A stretch of DNA of 59,418 nucleotides from positions 1 through 59,418 of the forward strand of contig CAZBSH010000005.1 of NCBI GenBank assembly GCA_964494645.1, read 5' to 3'. The DNA comes from Christensenella sp964494645. Lineage in GTDB: Bacteria > Bacillota > Clostridia > Christensenellales > Christensenellaceae. A model generated the notes under the pieces. The model made no database searches. It was not told where the DNA came from and saw only the letters and a list, made by a program, of their open reading frames with translations. A program made the translations under genes and the position numbers. Numbering within the stretch: the stretch's first letter is position 1; the number at the start of each line of letters is the position of its first letter. Positions 24,640 to 32,707 of this stretch are shown here, piece after piece.

Positions 24640-25815
24640 ATGAATATGAACTTCCATTTTTATAATCCGACCAATTTGATTTTTGGATGCGGCACATTAA
24701 ACAAACTGGGAAAGCAAAATATGCCCGGGAAAAAGGCAATGATTTTGATTTCAAGCGGAAAATCAGTGAAGCAAAACGGGGTACTTGAGCGTGTGATACA
24801 ACAATTGAAGTATGCAAACGTAGATTTTGCCATATTTGACAGGATTATGGAAAATCCGCTGAAAGATGTCATCATGCAAGGAGCAGCCTTTGTGCGGGAG
24901 AATAACTGTGATTTTATCGTTGCGTTAGGCGGCGGAGCTGTATTGGATTCCTCGTCCGCAATCGCTGCTATGGCAACAAATCCCGGCGATTTGTGGGATT
25001 ATGTATTTGGCGGAACAGGAAAGGCACAGCCGCTTCAGAAAAAAGGGCTTCCTATCGTGGCGATTGCTACCACAGCGGGGACTGCCTCGGAAATCAATGG
25101 ATTTGGTGTAATATCAAATGTGCAGACGAATGAAAAGATTGGCTTTGGCGCTCCTGATTTGGTACCAGTGCTTGCCATTGTCGACCCGCAGCTTATGCTG
25201 ACGGTTCCTCCCGAATATACCGCTTTTCAGGGGTTTGATGCGCTGTTTCACAATACAGAAGTAATGATCAGCAGCGGGATCAATATTATGAGCGAAACGT
25301 TGGCGTTGTCTGCGATTGAGAATATTGCAAAGTATCTGCCGCGTGCTGTCAAACAAGGCAATGACTTAGAAGCACGTGAACATGTCGCTTATGGCAGTAC
25401 GATCGCCGGCATGGCGATGCAGCTTACCAGTACGACTGCGGCGCATTCGATGGAACACTCAATGAGCGCTTATCACCGTAACTTACCGCATGGCGCCGGA
25501 TTGATTATGATTTCCAAGGCATTTTATGAATTTTTTATTGAACGTCATTCTTGTGATGCACAATTCGTAAAGATGGCAAAGGTCATGGGGATAAAAGGAG
25601 CGGATAAGCCGGAAGATTTTATTAGTGCCTTACTAAAACTGCAAAAGGATTGTGGCGTACAAGAGCTAAAGATGAGCGACTATGGATTTTTAAAGGAAGA
25701 AGCTATGACTCTGGCGAAAGGCGCGCGCTCGATGCAGGGTGCTCTGTTTGATGCCAATCCGTGCGAAATGACAGATGCGGATTGCGCTGATATATTCAAC
25801 AAAGCATTCAGGTAA
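24640..25815 (+). CDS. Iron-containing alcohol dehydrogenase
   Basis: A 391-residue group III dehydrogenase. NPTNLIFGCGTLNKLG is the usual N-terminus, ALGGGAVLDSSSAIA the NAD(P) phosphate-binding region, and the metal site is formed by the aspartate in the GFDALFHNTE region and histidines in MEHSMSAYHRNLPHGAG, as in butanol dehydrogenases. It interconverts aldehydes and alcohols. There is no encapsulation peptide, so it is expected in the cytosol, where it could remove aldehyde leaking from the microcompartment or reoxidise NAD(P)H. Regulated by the adjacent MerR protein (inference from the promoter). Confidence 0.92.
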   Translation: MNMNFHFYNPTNLIFGCGTLNKLGKQNMPGKKAMILISSGKSVKQNGVLERVIQQLKYANVDFAIFDRIMENPLKDVIMQGAAFVRENNCDFIVALGGGAVLDSSSAIAAMATNPGDLWDYVFGGTGKAQPLQKKGLPIVAIATTAGTASEINGFGVISNVQTNEKIGFGAPDLVPVLAIVDPQLMLTVPPEYTAFQGFDALFHNTEVMISSGINIMSETLALSAIENIAKYLPRAVKQGNDLEAREHVAYGSTIAGMAMQLTSTTAAHSMEHSMSAYHRNLPHGAGLIMISKAFYEFFIERHSCDAQFVKMAKVMGIKGADKPEDFISALLKLQKDCGVQELKMSDYGFLKEEAMTLAKGARSMQGALFDANPCEMTDADCADIFNKAFR

Positions 25816-25836
25816 ACACACAGGAGGAATTAGGAT

Positions 25837-26415
25837 ATGGATATCAAAAGGTTTTTAGAACACATGGATGCGAGGCTTGCGGTTATAGGAGGCTCGGAGG
25901 AGCACCGGTATATGACCAAGCTGGCGCATGACGCAATGCGTATTACTTCTCGGCTTAATAACACGTATCATACGCCGGAAGAGATCGTGGAGCTTATGAC
26001 GGAACTGACCGGAAAAACTGTAGACGAAGATTTTCGAATGTTTCCGCCGTTTCACACTGACTGTGGAAAAAATTTAAAGATTGGTAAAAACGTTTTTATC
26101 AATTCAGGATGCCATTTTCAAGACCAAGGCGGTATCACGATCGGGGATAGCTGCTTGATTGGACACTGTGTGGTGATGGCAACGCTCAATCATGGGGCGG
26201 CACCGGAGGATCGCGCAAGCCTTTATCCAGCGCCTATTATACTTGGAAAGAACGTATGGGTGGGTGCGAATGCAACGATTTTGCAAGGCGTGGAGATTGG
26301 TGATAATGCGATTATTGCAGCGGGAGCGGTCGTTACGAAAAACGTGCTTGAAAATACTGTGGTGGGCGGTGTGCCGGCTAAGCCTTTAAAATCAATCGGG
26401 GATAACGAACAATGA
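25837..26415 (+). CDS. Maltose/galactoside O-acetyltransferase-like protein (left-handed beta helix)
   Basis: A 192-residue protein with an N-terminal helical region and hexapeptide repeats from about residue 70 (IGKNVFINSGCHFQDQGG, IGDSCLIGHCVVMATLNH, ILGKNVWVGANATILQGV). The catalytic histidine is probably in ATLNHG. Members of the LacA/Maa family acetylate sugars or related hydroxyls using acetyl-CoA. It is the second gene of the MerR-controlled operon and overlaps the next gene by ATGA. The acceptor is unknown. Confidence 0.87.
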   Translation: MDIKRFLEHMDARLAVIGGSEEHRYMTKLAHDAMRITSRLNNTYHTPEEIVELMTELTGKTVDEDFRMFPPFHTDCGKNLKIGKNVFINSGCHFQDQGGITIGDSCLIGHCVVMATLNHGAAPEDRASLYPAPIILGKNVWVGANATILQGVEIGDNAIIAAGAVVTKNVLENTVVGGVPAKPLKSIGDNEQ

Positions 26416-26942
26416 AGAAACTCTTTGCGATTCCTATTTTGATTGGGATGGGGCTTATCCTCTCGTGCTGTGCGGCGTCTGCTGTTCGAGATGTTGAATC
26501 GCGAGTCAATGGGCAGGATACGGATAATCTGACGCTTCAGCGAATGGAAAAACAGCAGGAAGAGCCGTTGAAAACGGAGAAAAACTTCGTTTGGGTTGAG
26601 CTTTCTGTTGGAGGTGTGTCGTGTAAGGCGCGTTTTTATGATAACGAAACAACGCAGGCTTTATTCAAAAAAATGCCGCTGACGATTGAAATGCAGGACT
26701 TAAATGACAATGAAAAATATTATGATCTACAGGAGAAATTTCCTTATTCCATGACGGAGCAGCCTGACATAATACATGCCGGTGAAATTATGCTTTGGTC
26801 TTCAAATACACTGGTATTGTTTTACAAAACATTTGAGAATTCATATGGAGGATATGTCAGATTGGGCAGTGTGGAAAACATGACGGAGCTCTTACCAAAA
26901 CTTGAAAGTGATGAGGTGACCGTCACATTAAGCTTGGATTAA
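26412..26942 (+). CDS. Cyclophilin-like domain lipoprotein
   Basis: A 176-residue protein with a signal peptide and a probable lipobox ending at Cys19 or Cys20 (GLILSCC). After a polar linker, residues about 60-176 (FVWVELSVGGVSCKARFYDN onward, with MPLTIEMQDLNDNEKYYDL and LVLFYKTFENSYGGYVRLG) match the cyclophilin-like fold often found next to or fused with flavodoxins in gut Firmicutes. A flavodoxin-domain protein is the next gene, fitting that association. Biochemical function of this family is unknown to me. Confidence 0.78.
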   Translation: MKKLFAIPILIGMGLILSCCAASAVRDVESRVNGQDTDNLTLQRMEKQQEEPLKTEKNFVWVELSVGGVSCKARFYDNETTQALFKKMPLTIEMQDLNDNEKYYDLQEKFPYSMTEQPDIIHAGEIMLWSSNTLVLFYKTFENSYGGYVRLGSVENMTELLPKLESDEVTVTLSLD

Positions 26943-26968
26943 ATAAAAGAGCAAATACAGGAGAATGG

Positions 26969-28477
26969 ATGATGAATAAAAGGATCTTGATTATATTACT
27001 ACTTACAGTTATTTTAACGGTAGTTACAGGATGTAAAAATTTGGCGGATCCGACGCCGATTATAGATCAAAAAAACGAGATAAAAAACAGTAAGCCGACG
27101 GCAGAGCAGGGGGGAGCTTTGGAGACAGTGGAACGGAAGGAAGAAACTGCAGATGATGAAAACAAGTCGATCGTTGCGTATTTTTCGGTTACAGGCACAA
27201 CAGAGCGAATCGCTGGCTGGGTTGCTGAAAAGACAGGTGCCGCTCTATATCAAATCAGTCCGGAAGTGCCGTATACATCGCAAGACTTGGATTATGGAAA
27301 CGATGCGTCACGTGCTGTTACAGAACAAGGCGATATATCGTCACGTCCCGCAATTGCAAATCGACCGGAAGATATGGGTCAGTATGACACGGTGTTCATC
27401 GGGTATCCGATATGGATGGGTCAAGCCCCCAGAATTCTAAGCACATTTTTGGAAAGCTATGATTTTGATGGAAAAACCATTGTACCGTTTTGTACGTCCG
27501 GCGGAAGCGGCATTGGCTCCAGTGATACGGAATTGCATCGTCTTGCCGGGGATTCAGTAACATGGATGCAAGGGGAACGATTTTCGTCAGATACGCCGCA
27601 GGATATGGTAGAAGAATGGATTGACAGTCTGAACCGATTGTCACAGGATGCAAAAAGCATAGCGAAATTTGACTTTGAAACAAAAACGGTAGCGCTAAAC
27701 AATGGGTACGAAATGCCAATTTTAGGGATGGGAACGTATAGCTTGAGCGATGAAGAGTGTTTTCGCTCCGTAACCGCATTGCTGGAGGCAGGTGGAAGGC
27801 TGATCGATACTGCACACATATACGGCAATGAAGCAAGCGTCGGTCGTGCTGTTCGTGAATCGGGAATCCCGCGAGAAGAAATTTTTGTGATAACGAAATT
27901 GTATCCGGATCAATTTGACAATGCGGATGCAGCGATTGATGAAGCGCTTGAAAAACTGGATATTGGCTATATTGATATGATGCTTTTGCATCACCCCGGT
28001 GAAAATGATTTACAAGCGTATCGGGCAATGGAACGGGGGATAAGGGAAGGAAAGATCCGTTCCATAGGATTATCGAACTGGTATGTGGAAGAATTGGAAA
28101 CGTTTCTTCCGCAGGTCACAATTATGCCTGCGCTGATACAGAACGAGATACATCCCTATTACCAGGAAAATGACGTAATTCCATACATTCAAGAAAAAGG
28201 AATTATCGTACAAGGTTGGTATCCGCTGGGGGGGAGAGGACACACAGCAGAACTGTTAAACGATAAAGTCATTTCTGAAATCGCGCAAGTGCATGGGGTA
28301 TCTTCCGCGCAAGTGATCCTGCGATGGAATCTTCAAAAGGGAGTTGTAGTGATACCGGGTTCAAGCAATGCGGAACACATCAGGGAAAATCTGGATTTGT
28401 TTGGATTTGAGTTAACAAATGAAGAAATGACACAAATAAATGCCTTGGATCGCAACGAAAAACATGATTGGTACTGA
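26969..28477 (+). CDS. Exported flavodoxin / aldo-keto reductase fusion lipoprotein
   Basis: A 502-residue protein in three parts. Residues 1-22 are a lipoprotein signal (lipobox VVTGC), then a polar linker. Residues about 68-225 are a flavodoxin domain (IVAYFSVTGTTERIAGWVAEKTG as FMN phosphate loop region; FIGYPIWMGQAPR). Residues about 235-502 are a complete aldo-keto reductase with the catalytic Asp and Tyr in RLIDTAHIYGNE, the Lys in ITKLYP and the His in LLHHPG. The two domains would couple an FMN redox module to NAD(P)H-dependent carbonyl reduction. Placing both on the outer face of the membrane is unusual since cofactors are cytosolic. A terminator follows. Confidence 0.88.
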   Translation: MMNKRILIILLLTVILTVVTGCKNLADPTPIIDQKNEIKNSKPTAEQGGALETVERKEETADDENKSIVAYFSVTGTTERIAGWVAEKTGAALYQISPEVPYTSQDLDYGNDASRAVTEQGDISSRPAIANRPEDMGQYDTVFIGYPIWMGQAPRILSTFLESYDFDGKTIVPFCTSGGSGIGSSDTELHRLAGDSVTWMQGERFSSDTPQDMVEEWIDSLNRLSQDAKSIAKFDFETKTVALNNGYEMPILGMGTYSLSDEECFRSVTALLEAGGRLIDTAHIYGNEASVGRAVRESGIPREEIFVITKLYPDQFDNADAAIDEALEKLDIGYIDMMLLHHPGENDLQAYRAMERGIREGKIRSIGLSNWYVEELETFLPQVTIMPALIQNEIHPYYQENDVIPYIQEKGIIVQGWYPLGGRGHTAELLNDKVISEIAQVHGVSSAQVILRWNLQKGVVVIPGSSNAEHIRENLDLFGFELTNEEMTQINALDRNEKHDWY

Positions 28478-28481
28478 TAAA

Positions 28482-28509
28482 AAATCCCCGCATGAACCAT
28501 GCGGGGATT
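28482..28509. terminator. Bidirectional terminator between the fusion gene and the second DeoR gene
   Basis: The arms AATCCCCGCATG and CATGCGGGGATT pair over 12 bp with a three-base loop. The T run is on the minus-strand side, so it works best for the DeoR gene. Confidence 0.88.
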
Positions 28510-28524
28510 AACTGCGTACAGAGA

Positions 28525-29286
28525 TCATTCACACTCGTAAAGATTTACGTCATGCTCCTCTAAGAATTCATGCCATTCTTTAGAAAGCGGTTTATCCACG
28601 ATAATCGAATCAATTTTATCAAAGTCACAAATATTTACAAACGATACTTTATCGAATTTGGAATGGTCTGCAATCAAGAAAACTTTATTTGCGCGCTCGA
28701 TCAGCAGTTTGCGTATTGCGGCAATATCTTCGCCGGCCTCCGTAACACCGTGTGTCATGTCAAGGGAACGGCAGGAGACGAATACCTTATCTACATAATA
28801 TTCACGGATCGCTTGACGGGCGGTCTTGCCAATAAAACTATGATAGTTATGCTGTAATGTGCCGCCGGTCGCAATTAAGTTGATGTTATCGCAATCCGCT
28901 AAATAGTTGACGATCTTTAAAGAATCGGTAAGTACCGTCAGTCGCATATGTTTGATTTCATCGCAAATATAAAAGGCTGTTGTGGATGCGTCGAGCGTAA
29001 TGGTGTCGCCGTTATGAATAAATTCAGCGCATTTCTTGGCAATTTTCTGTTTGTTGGGAACCAGAATGTTTTCGCGCAGAGACATTTTGATTTCGTTGAC
29101 AACACCCTCCTGGATGAACGCGCCACCGTATGTGCGGATCAATACGCCTGATTCCTCCAAAGATTTCAAATCCCGGCGGATCGTCTCTTCTGTGACGGAA
29201 AATTGTTTGGCTAGCTCTGATACCGTGACGTTTTTCTTTTCTAAAATCAGTTCACGGATCTGGTTTTTTCTGGTTAATGCAAGCAT
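28525..29286 (-). CDS. DeoR-family transcriptional regulator, candidate BMC regulon regulator
   Basis: A complete 253-residue DeoR protein: winged helix at about 5-60 (ELAKQFSVTEETIRRDLKSLEESGVLIRTYGGA) and the sugar-phosphate sensor domain at about 75-235 (TLDASTTAFYICD, LIATGGTL, FVSCRSLD, IADHSKFDK). It is divergent from the tailed aldolase gene, and the 342-base gap holds a copy of the A-rich element also seen at both shell promoters. The inducer is likely a pathway sugar phosphate or DHAP-related compound (inference). The link between this protein and the element rests on position and on the AAACA-type sites known for related regulators. Confidence 0.9.
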   Translation of the reverse strand: MLALTRKNQIRELILEKKNVTVSELAKQFSVTEETIRRDLKSLEESGVLIRTYGGAFIQEGVVNEIKMSLRENILVPNKQKIAKKCAEFIHNGDTITLDASTTAFYICDEIKHMRLTVLTDSLKIVNYLADCDNINLIATGGTLQHNYHSFIGKTARQAIREYYVDKVFVSCRSLDMTHGVTEAGEDIAAIRKLLIERANKVFLIADHSKFDKVSFVNICDFDKIDSIIVDKPLSKEWHEFLEEHDVNLYECE

Positions 29287-29437
29287 TGATATACTCCTAT
29301 GTTATTGTATAATCGCAATATTTTTGAAAATTATAGTCAACGAAATGAAATGTTTTCTATACTATAATTATACGAAATTTGTTGCGCTTGTAAAGAGAAA
29401 AGCGTAAAAAAGTTTTGTTTTCTAGATAAAAAAACGA

Positions 29438-29476
29438 CTAAAACCAAATAAACAAAAAAAATATAACACAAACACA
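29438..29476 (+). promoter_or_regulatory. Candidate BMC regulon operator 3
   Basis: Contains AAACCAAATAAACA followed by an A run and AACACAAACACAG, resembling operators 1 and 2 in composition and in the leading AAACCA. It lies upstream of the aldolase -35 box and between the divergent DeoR and aldolase genes, so it could serve both. Confidence 0.5.
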
Positions 29477-29496
29477 GAAAAATGCGGTATTTTTTA

Positions 29497-29525
29497 TTGA
29501 CAGCCTCGACAAATAAATGTACTAT
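29497..29525 (+). promoter_or_regulatory. Promoter of the tailed aldolase operon
   Basis: A perfect TTGACA at 29497-29502 is followed after 17 bases by TACTAT at 29520-29525; a perfect TATAAT just after it is at poorer spacing. The leader to the ATG is about 95 bases, similar to that of pduL. Confidence 0.65.
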
Positions 29526-29628
29526 TATAATATCAAACAAAGAACTTTTACATGATTTGCGCTGTATAAGTAAAACAACATAATCAGCTATTGAATTTTA
29601 ATATTTTTTGCAAACGAGGTAAACAAAC

Positions 29629-30507
29629 ATGACAAATTTCCCTTCGGTTTTTGAGGCAAAAGAAGAGATTTTGGAAATTGGACGGAGGATGTATCAGAAG
29701 GGGTTTGTAGCGGCAAACGATGGGAACATCAGCTGTAAAATTGCTCCCGATGTTATTCTGACAACACCAACGGGCGTGTCCAAAGGATTTATGAATCAGG
29801 ATATGATCGTCAAAATGACACTTGACGGCGAAGTGTTGTCAGGGGATAGCAAATATATGCCTTCGTCAGAAGTAAAAATGCATATTCGTGCATACAAAGA
29901 GAACCCGGAGATCATGGCTGTAACGCATGCGCATCCGCCGGTCGCTACTTCGTTTGCGATTGCGGGCATTGGTCTTGATCAGCCGATCCTAACAGAAGCG
30001 ATTATGGGCTTGGGAAGTATTCCGATCGCAAAATATGCAACGCCGGGGACGAATGAAGTACCGGACTCTATCGCACCGTTTTGCCGTGATTATAATGCGG
30101 TATTGCTGGCTAACCATGGCGCGCTGACATGGGGTTCGAGCCTGATGCAGGCTTTTTACAGACTCGAATCTGTTGAATACTATGCGACGATCATGATGTA
30201 TACGGGCAACATTATCGGGAAGGCAAATCCGCTGAGCTGTGAACAAATCGCGCCGCTTTTGGAAACACGCGCAAAACTTGGAATTCATGGCGGCGGCGTG
30301 CCTGCGTGCGCGGTGCAGACGACAAATGATAAAGATGTTATTCCTGCGTCGGGACCGATGGGCGGATGTCAATGTGGCGGCGATAAGAACAAAACGGTAT
30401 ATGGCGGAAATGCATCCGCCGCTCAGCCGGTGCAGCAACCCGCAAGCGCGGAGATAGACAATTTGGTGGATCAGGTAACGAAAGAAATATTGGATAAATT
30501 ACGCTAA
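29629..30507 (+). CDS. Class II aldolase with C-terminal encapsulation-peptide tail
   Basis: A 292-residue protein. Residues 1-220 are a full class II aldolase domain with Glu81, His100 and His102 (HAHP) and His163 (ANHG) as the metal and acid residues. The family norm ends there; this protein continues with a Gly-rich segment holding Cys247-Gln-Cys249-Gly-Gly, an Ala/Pro/Gln linker (about 260-273), and a final amphipathic helix at 274-292 (EIDNLVDQVTKEILDKL). That arrangement is the hallmark of microcompartment cargo. It is predicted to split a 5-deoxy- or 5-methylthio-ribulose 1-phosphate, or a 6-deoxy analogue, into DHAP and an aldehyde inside the shell. The substrate is inferred from mtnK/mtnA. 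Confidence 0.9.
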   Translation: MTNFPSVFEAKEEILEIGRRMYQKGFVAANDGNISCKIAPDVILTTPTGVSKGFMNQDMIVKMTLDGEVLSGDSKYMPSSEVKMHIRAYKENPEIMAVTHAHPPVATSFAIAGIGLDQPILTEAIMGLGSIPIAKYATPGTNEVPDSIAPFCRDYNAVLLANHGALTWGSSLMQAFYRLESVEYYATIMMYTGNIIGKANPLSCEQIAPLLETRAKLGIHGGGVPACAVQTTNDKDVIPASGPMGGCQCGGDKNKTVYGGNASAAQPVQQPASAEIDNLVDQVTKEILDKLR

Positions 30508-30538
30508 GCACTGTTTCTGGAATCAGGAGGAACACAGG

Positions 30539-31870
30539 GTGAAAGTTATTGTAGCAGGTGGAGTGGCGGCAGGAATGTCCGCCGCTTCTAAAATCATACG
30601 GACACAAAAGGACGCGCAAGTGATTGTATATGAAAAAGGCGGCTATCTTTCCTATGGGGCATGCGGTCTTTCTTATTATGTGGCGGGTTATAATGACGAC
30701 CATACAAAAATGATAGCGCGTTCTCGCGCGAAATTTGAGAGTATGGGGATCAGTACGTTTTTGCACCACGAAATTCTTGCGGTCGATACGCAAAACAAAG
30801 TGGTAACGGTTAAAAACTTGAAGACAGGTGAGACATTCAAGGATACCTACGATAAATTGATGGTGGGTACGGGTGCGGCAGCGATCAAACCACCTATTTT
30901 AGGGATTGAAAAAAAAGGCATCTATGTACTGAAAACAATGGAAGATGGGCTGCGTCTTAAAGAAGTCATGGCGGGATATGGAATCCAAAATGTTGTTGTT
31001 GTGGGCGGCGGCTATATCGGTATTGAAGTAGCGGAGGCGATGCATGCTTTGAAAAAGAACGTGGTATGTATCGAGGCGGCTGACAAAATTTTAGCTCCCT
31101 TTGACGACGAGATTACTGCAATTGCGTTGCGCGAACTGCGCGATAAGGGCATTGAAGTGCGCGCCGGTGAGAAGGTGACGGAGTTTAAGGGGACGGAGAG
31201 CGTTAATGAGGTAATAACAGACAAAGGCAGTTATATTGCCGATATGGTCGTTGTTTCTGCCGGAGTGCGTCCAAGTACGCAGTTTCTTGAAGGAACAGAT
31301 GTAGCATTGGAAAGAAACGGTGCTGTGATTGTTGACAGGGAGATGCGTACATCGAATCCGGACATTTTCTCTGCGGGAGATTGTGCAATGGTGTATGATC
31401 TTGTGAAGCAGAAAAATGTATATTTGCCGTTGGGAACAGCTGCCAATAAATGCGGGCGGATCGCCGGAACGAATATCTGCGGCGGACATGATGTTTTTGT
31501 TGGAATGACAAGTTCTGCGGCGCTGAAGGTATGTGATATTGAACTGGGACGCACAGGTCTTGGAGAGCGCGAAGCGATCGAGATGGGTTATACGGTCGGC
31601 AGTGTAACAATTGAGGGAAGAAACCACCCTGCATATTTTCCGGGGATGGTTCCGCTTACGATCAAGGTAATCTATGAAAAGCCCGGTATGCGCATTTTAG
31701 GAGCGCAGCTTGCCGGAAAAGACGGCGCGGCTTTAAGGACAGATGTCTTTGTGGTGGCGATCAACGCCAACATGACGACCAAGCAGCTCGGCATGGTGGA
31801 TTTGATTTATTCACCGCCGTACGCGGGTGTATGGGATGCGATACAGATCGCATGTAATGCGGCGAAATAA
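30539..31870 (+). CDS. FAD-dependent NAD(P)-disulfide oxidoreductase, CoA-disulfide reductase / NADH oxidase type
   Basis: A 443-residue flavoprotein starting at GTG after CAGGAGG. It has the FAD fold (VIVAGGVAAGMSAASKI), a single redox-active Cys42 in YGACGLSYY, the NAD(P) fold (VVVVGGGYIGIEVAEAM), and FAD contacts in IFSAGDCA, and a C-terminal dimer domain. Single-cysteine members reduce CoA disulfide, persulfides or oxygen. No rhodanese domain is attached. In this operon it could keep CoA reduced for the aldehyde dehydrogenase or reoxidise NADH; a sulfur role linked to methylthio compounds is possible but unsupported. Confidence 0.87.
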   Translation: MKVIVAGGVAAGMSAASKIIRTQKDAQVIVYEKGGYLSYGACGLSYYVAGYNDDHTKMIARSRAKFESMGISTFLHHEILAVDTQNKVVTVKNLKTGETFKDTYDKLMVGTGAAAIKPPILGIEKKGIYVLKTMEDGLRLKEVMAGYGIQNVVVVGGGYIGIEVAEAMHALKKNVVCIEAADKILAPFDDEITAIALRELRDKGIEVRAGEKVTEFKGTESVNEVITDKGSYIADMVVVSAGVRPSTQFLEGTDVALERNGAVIVDREMRTSNPDIFSAGDCAMVYDLVKQKNVYLPLGTAANKCGRIAGTNICGGHDVFVGMTSSAALKVCDIELGRTGLGEREAIEMGYTVGSVTIEGRNHPAYFPGMVPLTIKVIYEKPGMRILGAQLAGKDGAALRTDVFVVAINANMTTKQLGMVDLIYSPPYAGVWDAIQIACNAAK

Positions 31871-31882
31871 GCGAGGTAAATC

Positions 31883-32707
31883 GTGGGAAAAATTGTAAAG
31901 TTAGAAGAAGCCGCCGGATTGATCAAGGACGGCAGTGTTCTTGCGATAGGCGGTAACGTTTTACATAGGGCACCTATGGCGCTGGTGCGCGAAATTGCCC
32001 GTCAGAAGAAAAAAGAATTAAAGCTTGTGAAGACGGCAGGGGCGATGGATGTTGATCTGTTGTGCTTTGCAGGATGTGTTAAGAGCGTGGACGCGGGCTT
32101 TGTCAGTTATGAATCTAAGTATTCACTTGCAAACCATTATCGTTATGCGGTACAAAACGGGGATGTGCAGGCGCACGAGCATGCGTGCTACACCGTGATC
32201 TCTGCGTTGCGCGCTGCGCAGGCGGGGATACCCTTTATGCCAGTGAAGGGGCTTATGATAAGCGATCTGATCGATCAAAATGATTATTTTACGAAAATTA
32301 CAGATCCGTTTTCAGGGCAGGAAGTGACCGTTGTGAGGGCAATCGTGCCGGACGTATGCATTTTGCATGTTGAAGAAGCGGACGAGCTTGGAAACGCAGT
32401 GATCACGCCGCCTATGTTTGAAGATATACTGATGGCAAAGGCCTCGCGCGAGGTGATTGTGACCGCAGAGAAGATCGTTCCGACGTCGCAAATCAGACGT
32501 GAAAATGAGAGGGTGCTGATTCCGCACTTTTTGGTGGGCGCTGTAGTTCCCGTTCAGCAAGGAGCTGCGCCATGTTCATGTCATCCTTGTTATGATATTG
32601 ACGGGCGAGATATTGAAAAATTCAAGGCGCTTAAGACGGGCGAAGAACTTACGGAATGGCTGAAATCATATGAATATGCTGATCATGTTTCAAGGGAGGT
32701 TTACTGA
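31883..32707 (+). CDS. CoA-transferase subunit A (GctA family)
   Basis: A 274-residue protein starting at GTG behind GCGAGG. It follows the alpha-subunit pattern of class I glutaconate-type CoA-transferases (GSVLAIGGNVLHRAPMALVREI; KLVKTAGAMDVDLL; FMPVKGLMISDLI; ILHVEEADELGNAV). The last base is shared with the start of the B subunit. Such enzymes move CoA between organic acids. Here it could exchange CoA between the BMC acyl-CoA product and another acid, but the substrate cannot be read from the sequence. Confidence 0.85.
   Translation: MGKIVKLEEAAGLIKDGSVLAIGGNVLHRAPMALVREIARQKKKELKLVKTAGAMDVDLLCFAGCVKSVDAGFVSYESKYSLANHYRYAVQNGDVQAHEHACYTVISALRAAQAGIPFMPVKGLMISDLIDQNDYFTKITDPFSGQEVTVVRAIVPDVCILHVEEADELGNAVITPPMFEDILMAKASREVIVTAEKIVPTSQIRRENERVLIPHFLVGAVVPVQQGAAPCSCHPCYDIDGRDIEKFKALKTGEELTEWLKSYEYADHVSREVY

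Larger units (their letters stand above)
29287..29628. other. Divergent regulatory gap between DeoR and aldolase genes
   Basis: This 342-base stretch holds no gene. It is very AT-rich and contains the candidate operator at 29438-29476, the aldolase promoter at 29497-29525, and, on the minus strand, AT-rich sequence that must contain the DeoR promoter, though no clear -35/-10 pair could be fixed there. Confidence 0.7.

Noticed and set aside
10034..29470. CRISPR-like array of A-rich repeats
   Set aside because: Only three copies many kilobases apart, each at a promoter; they are better explained as operators.
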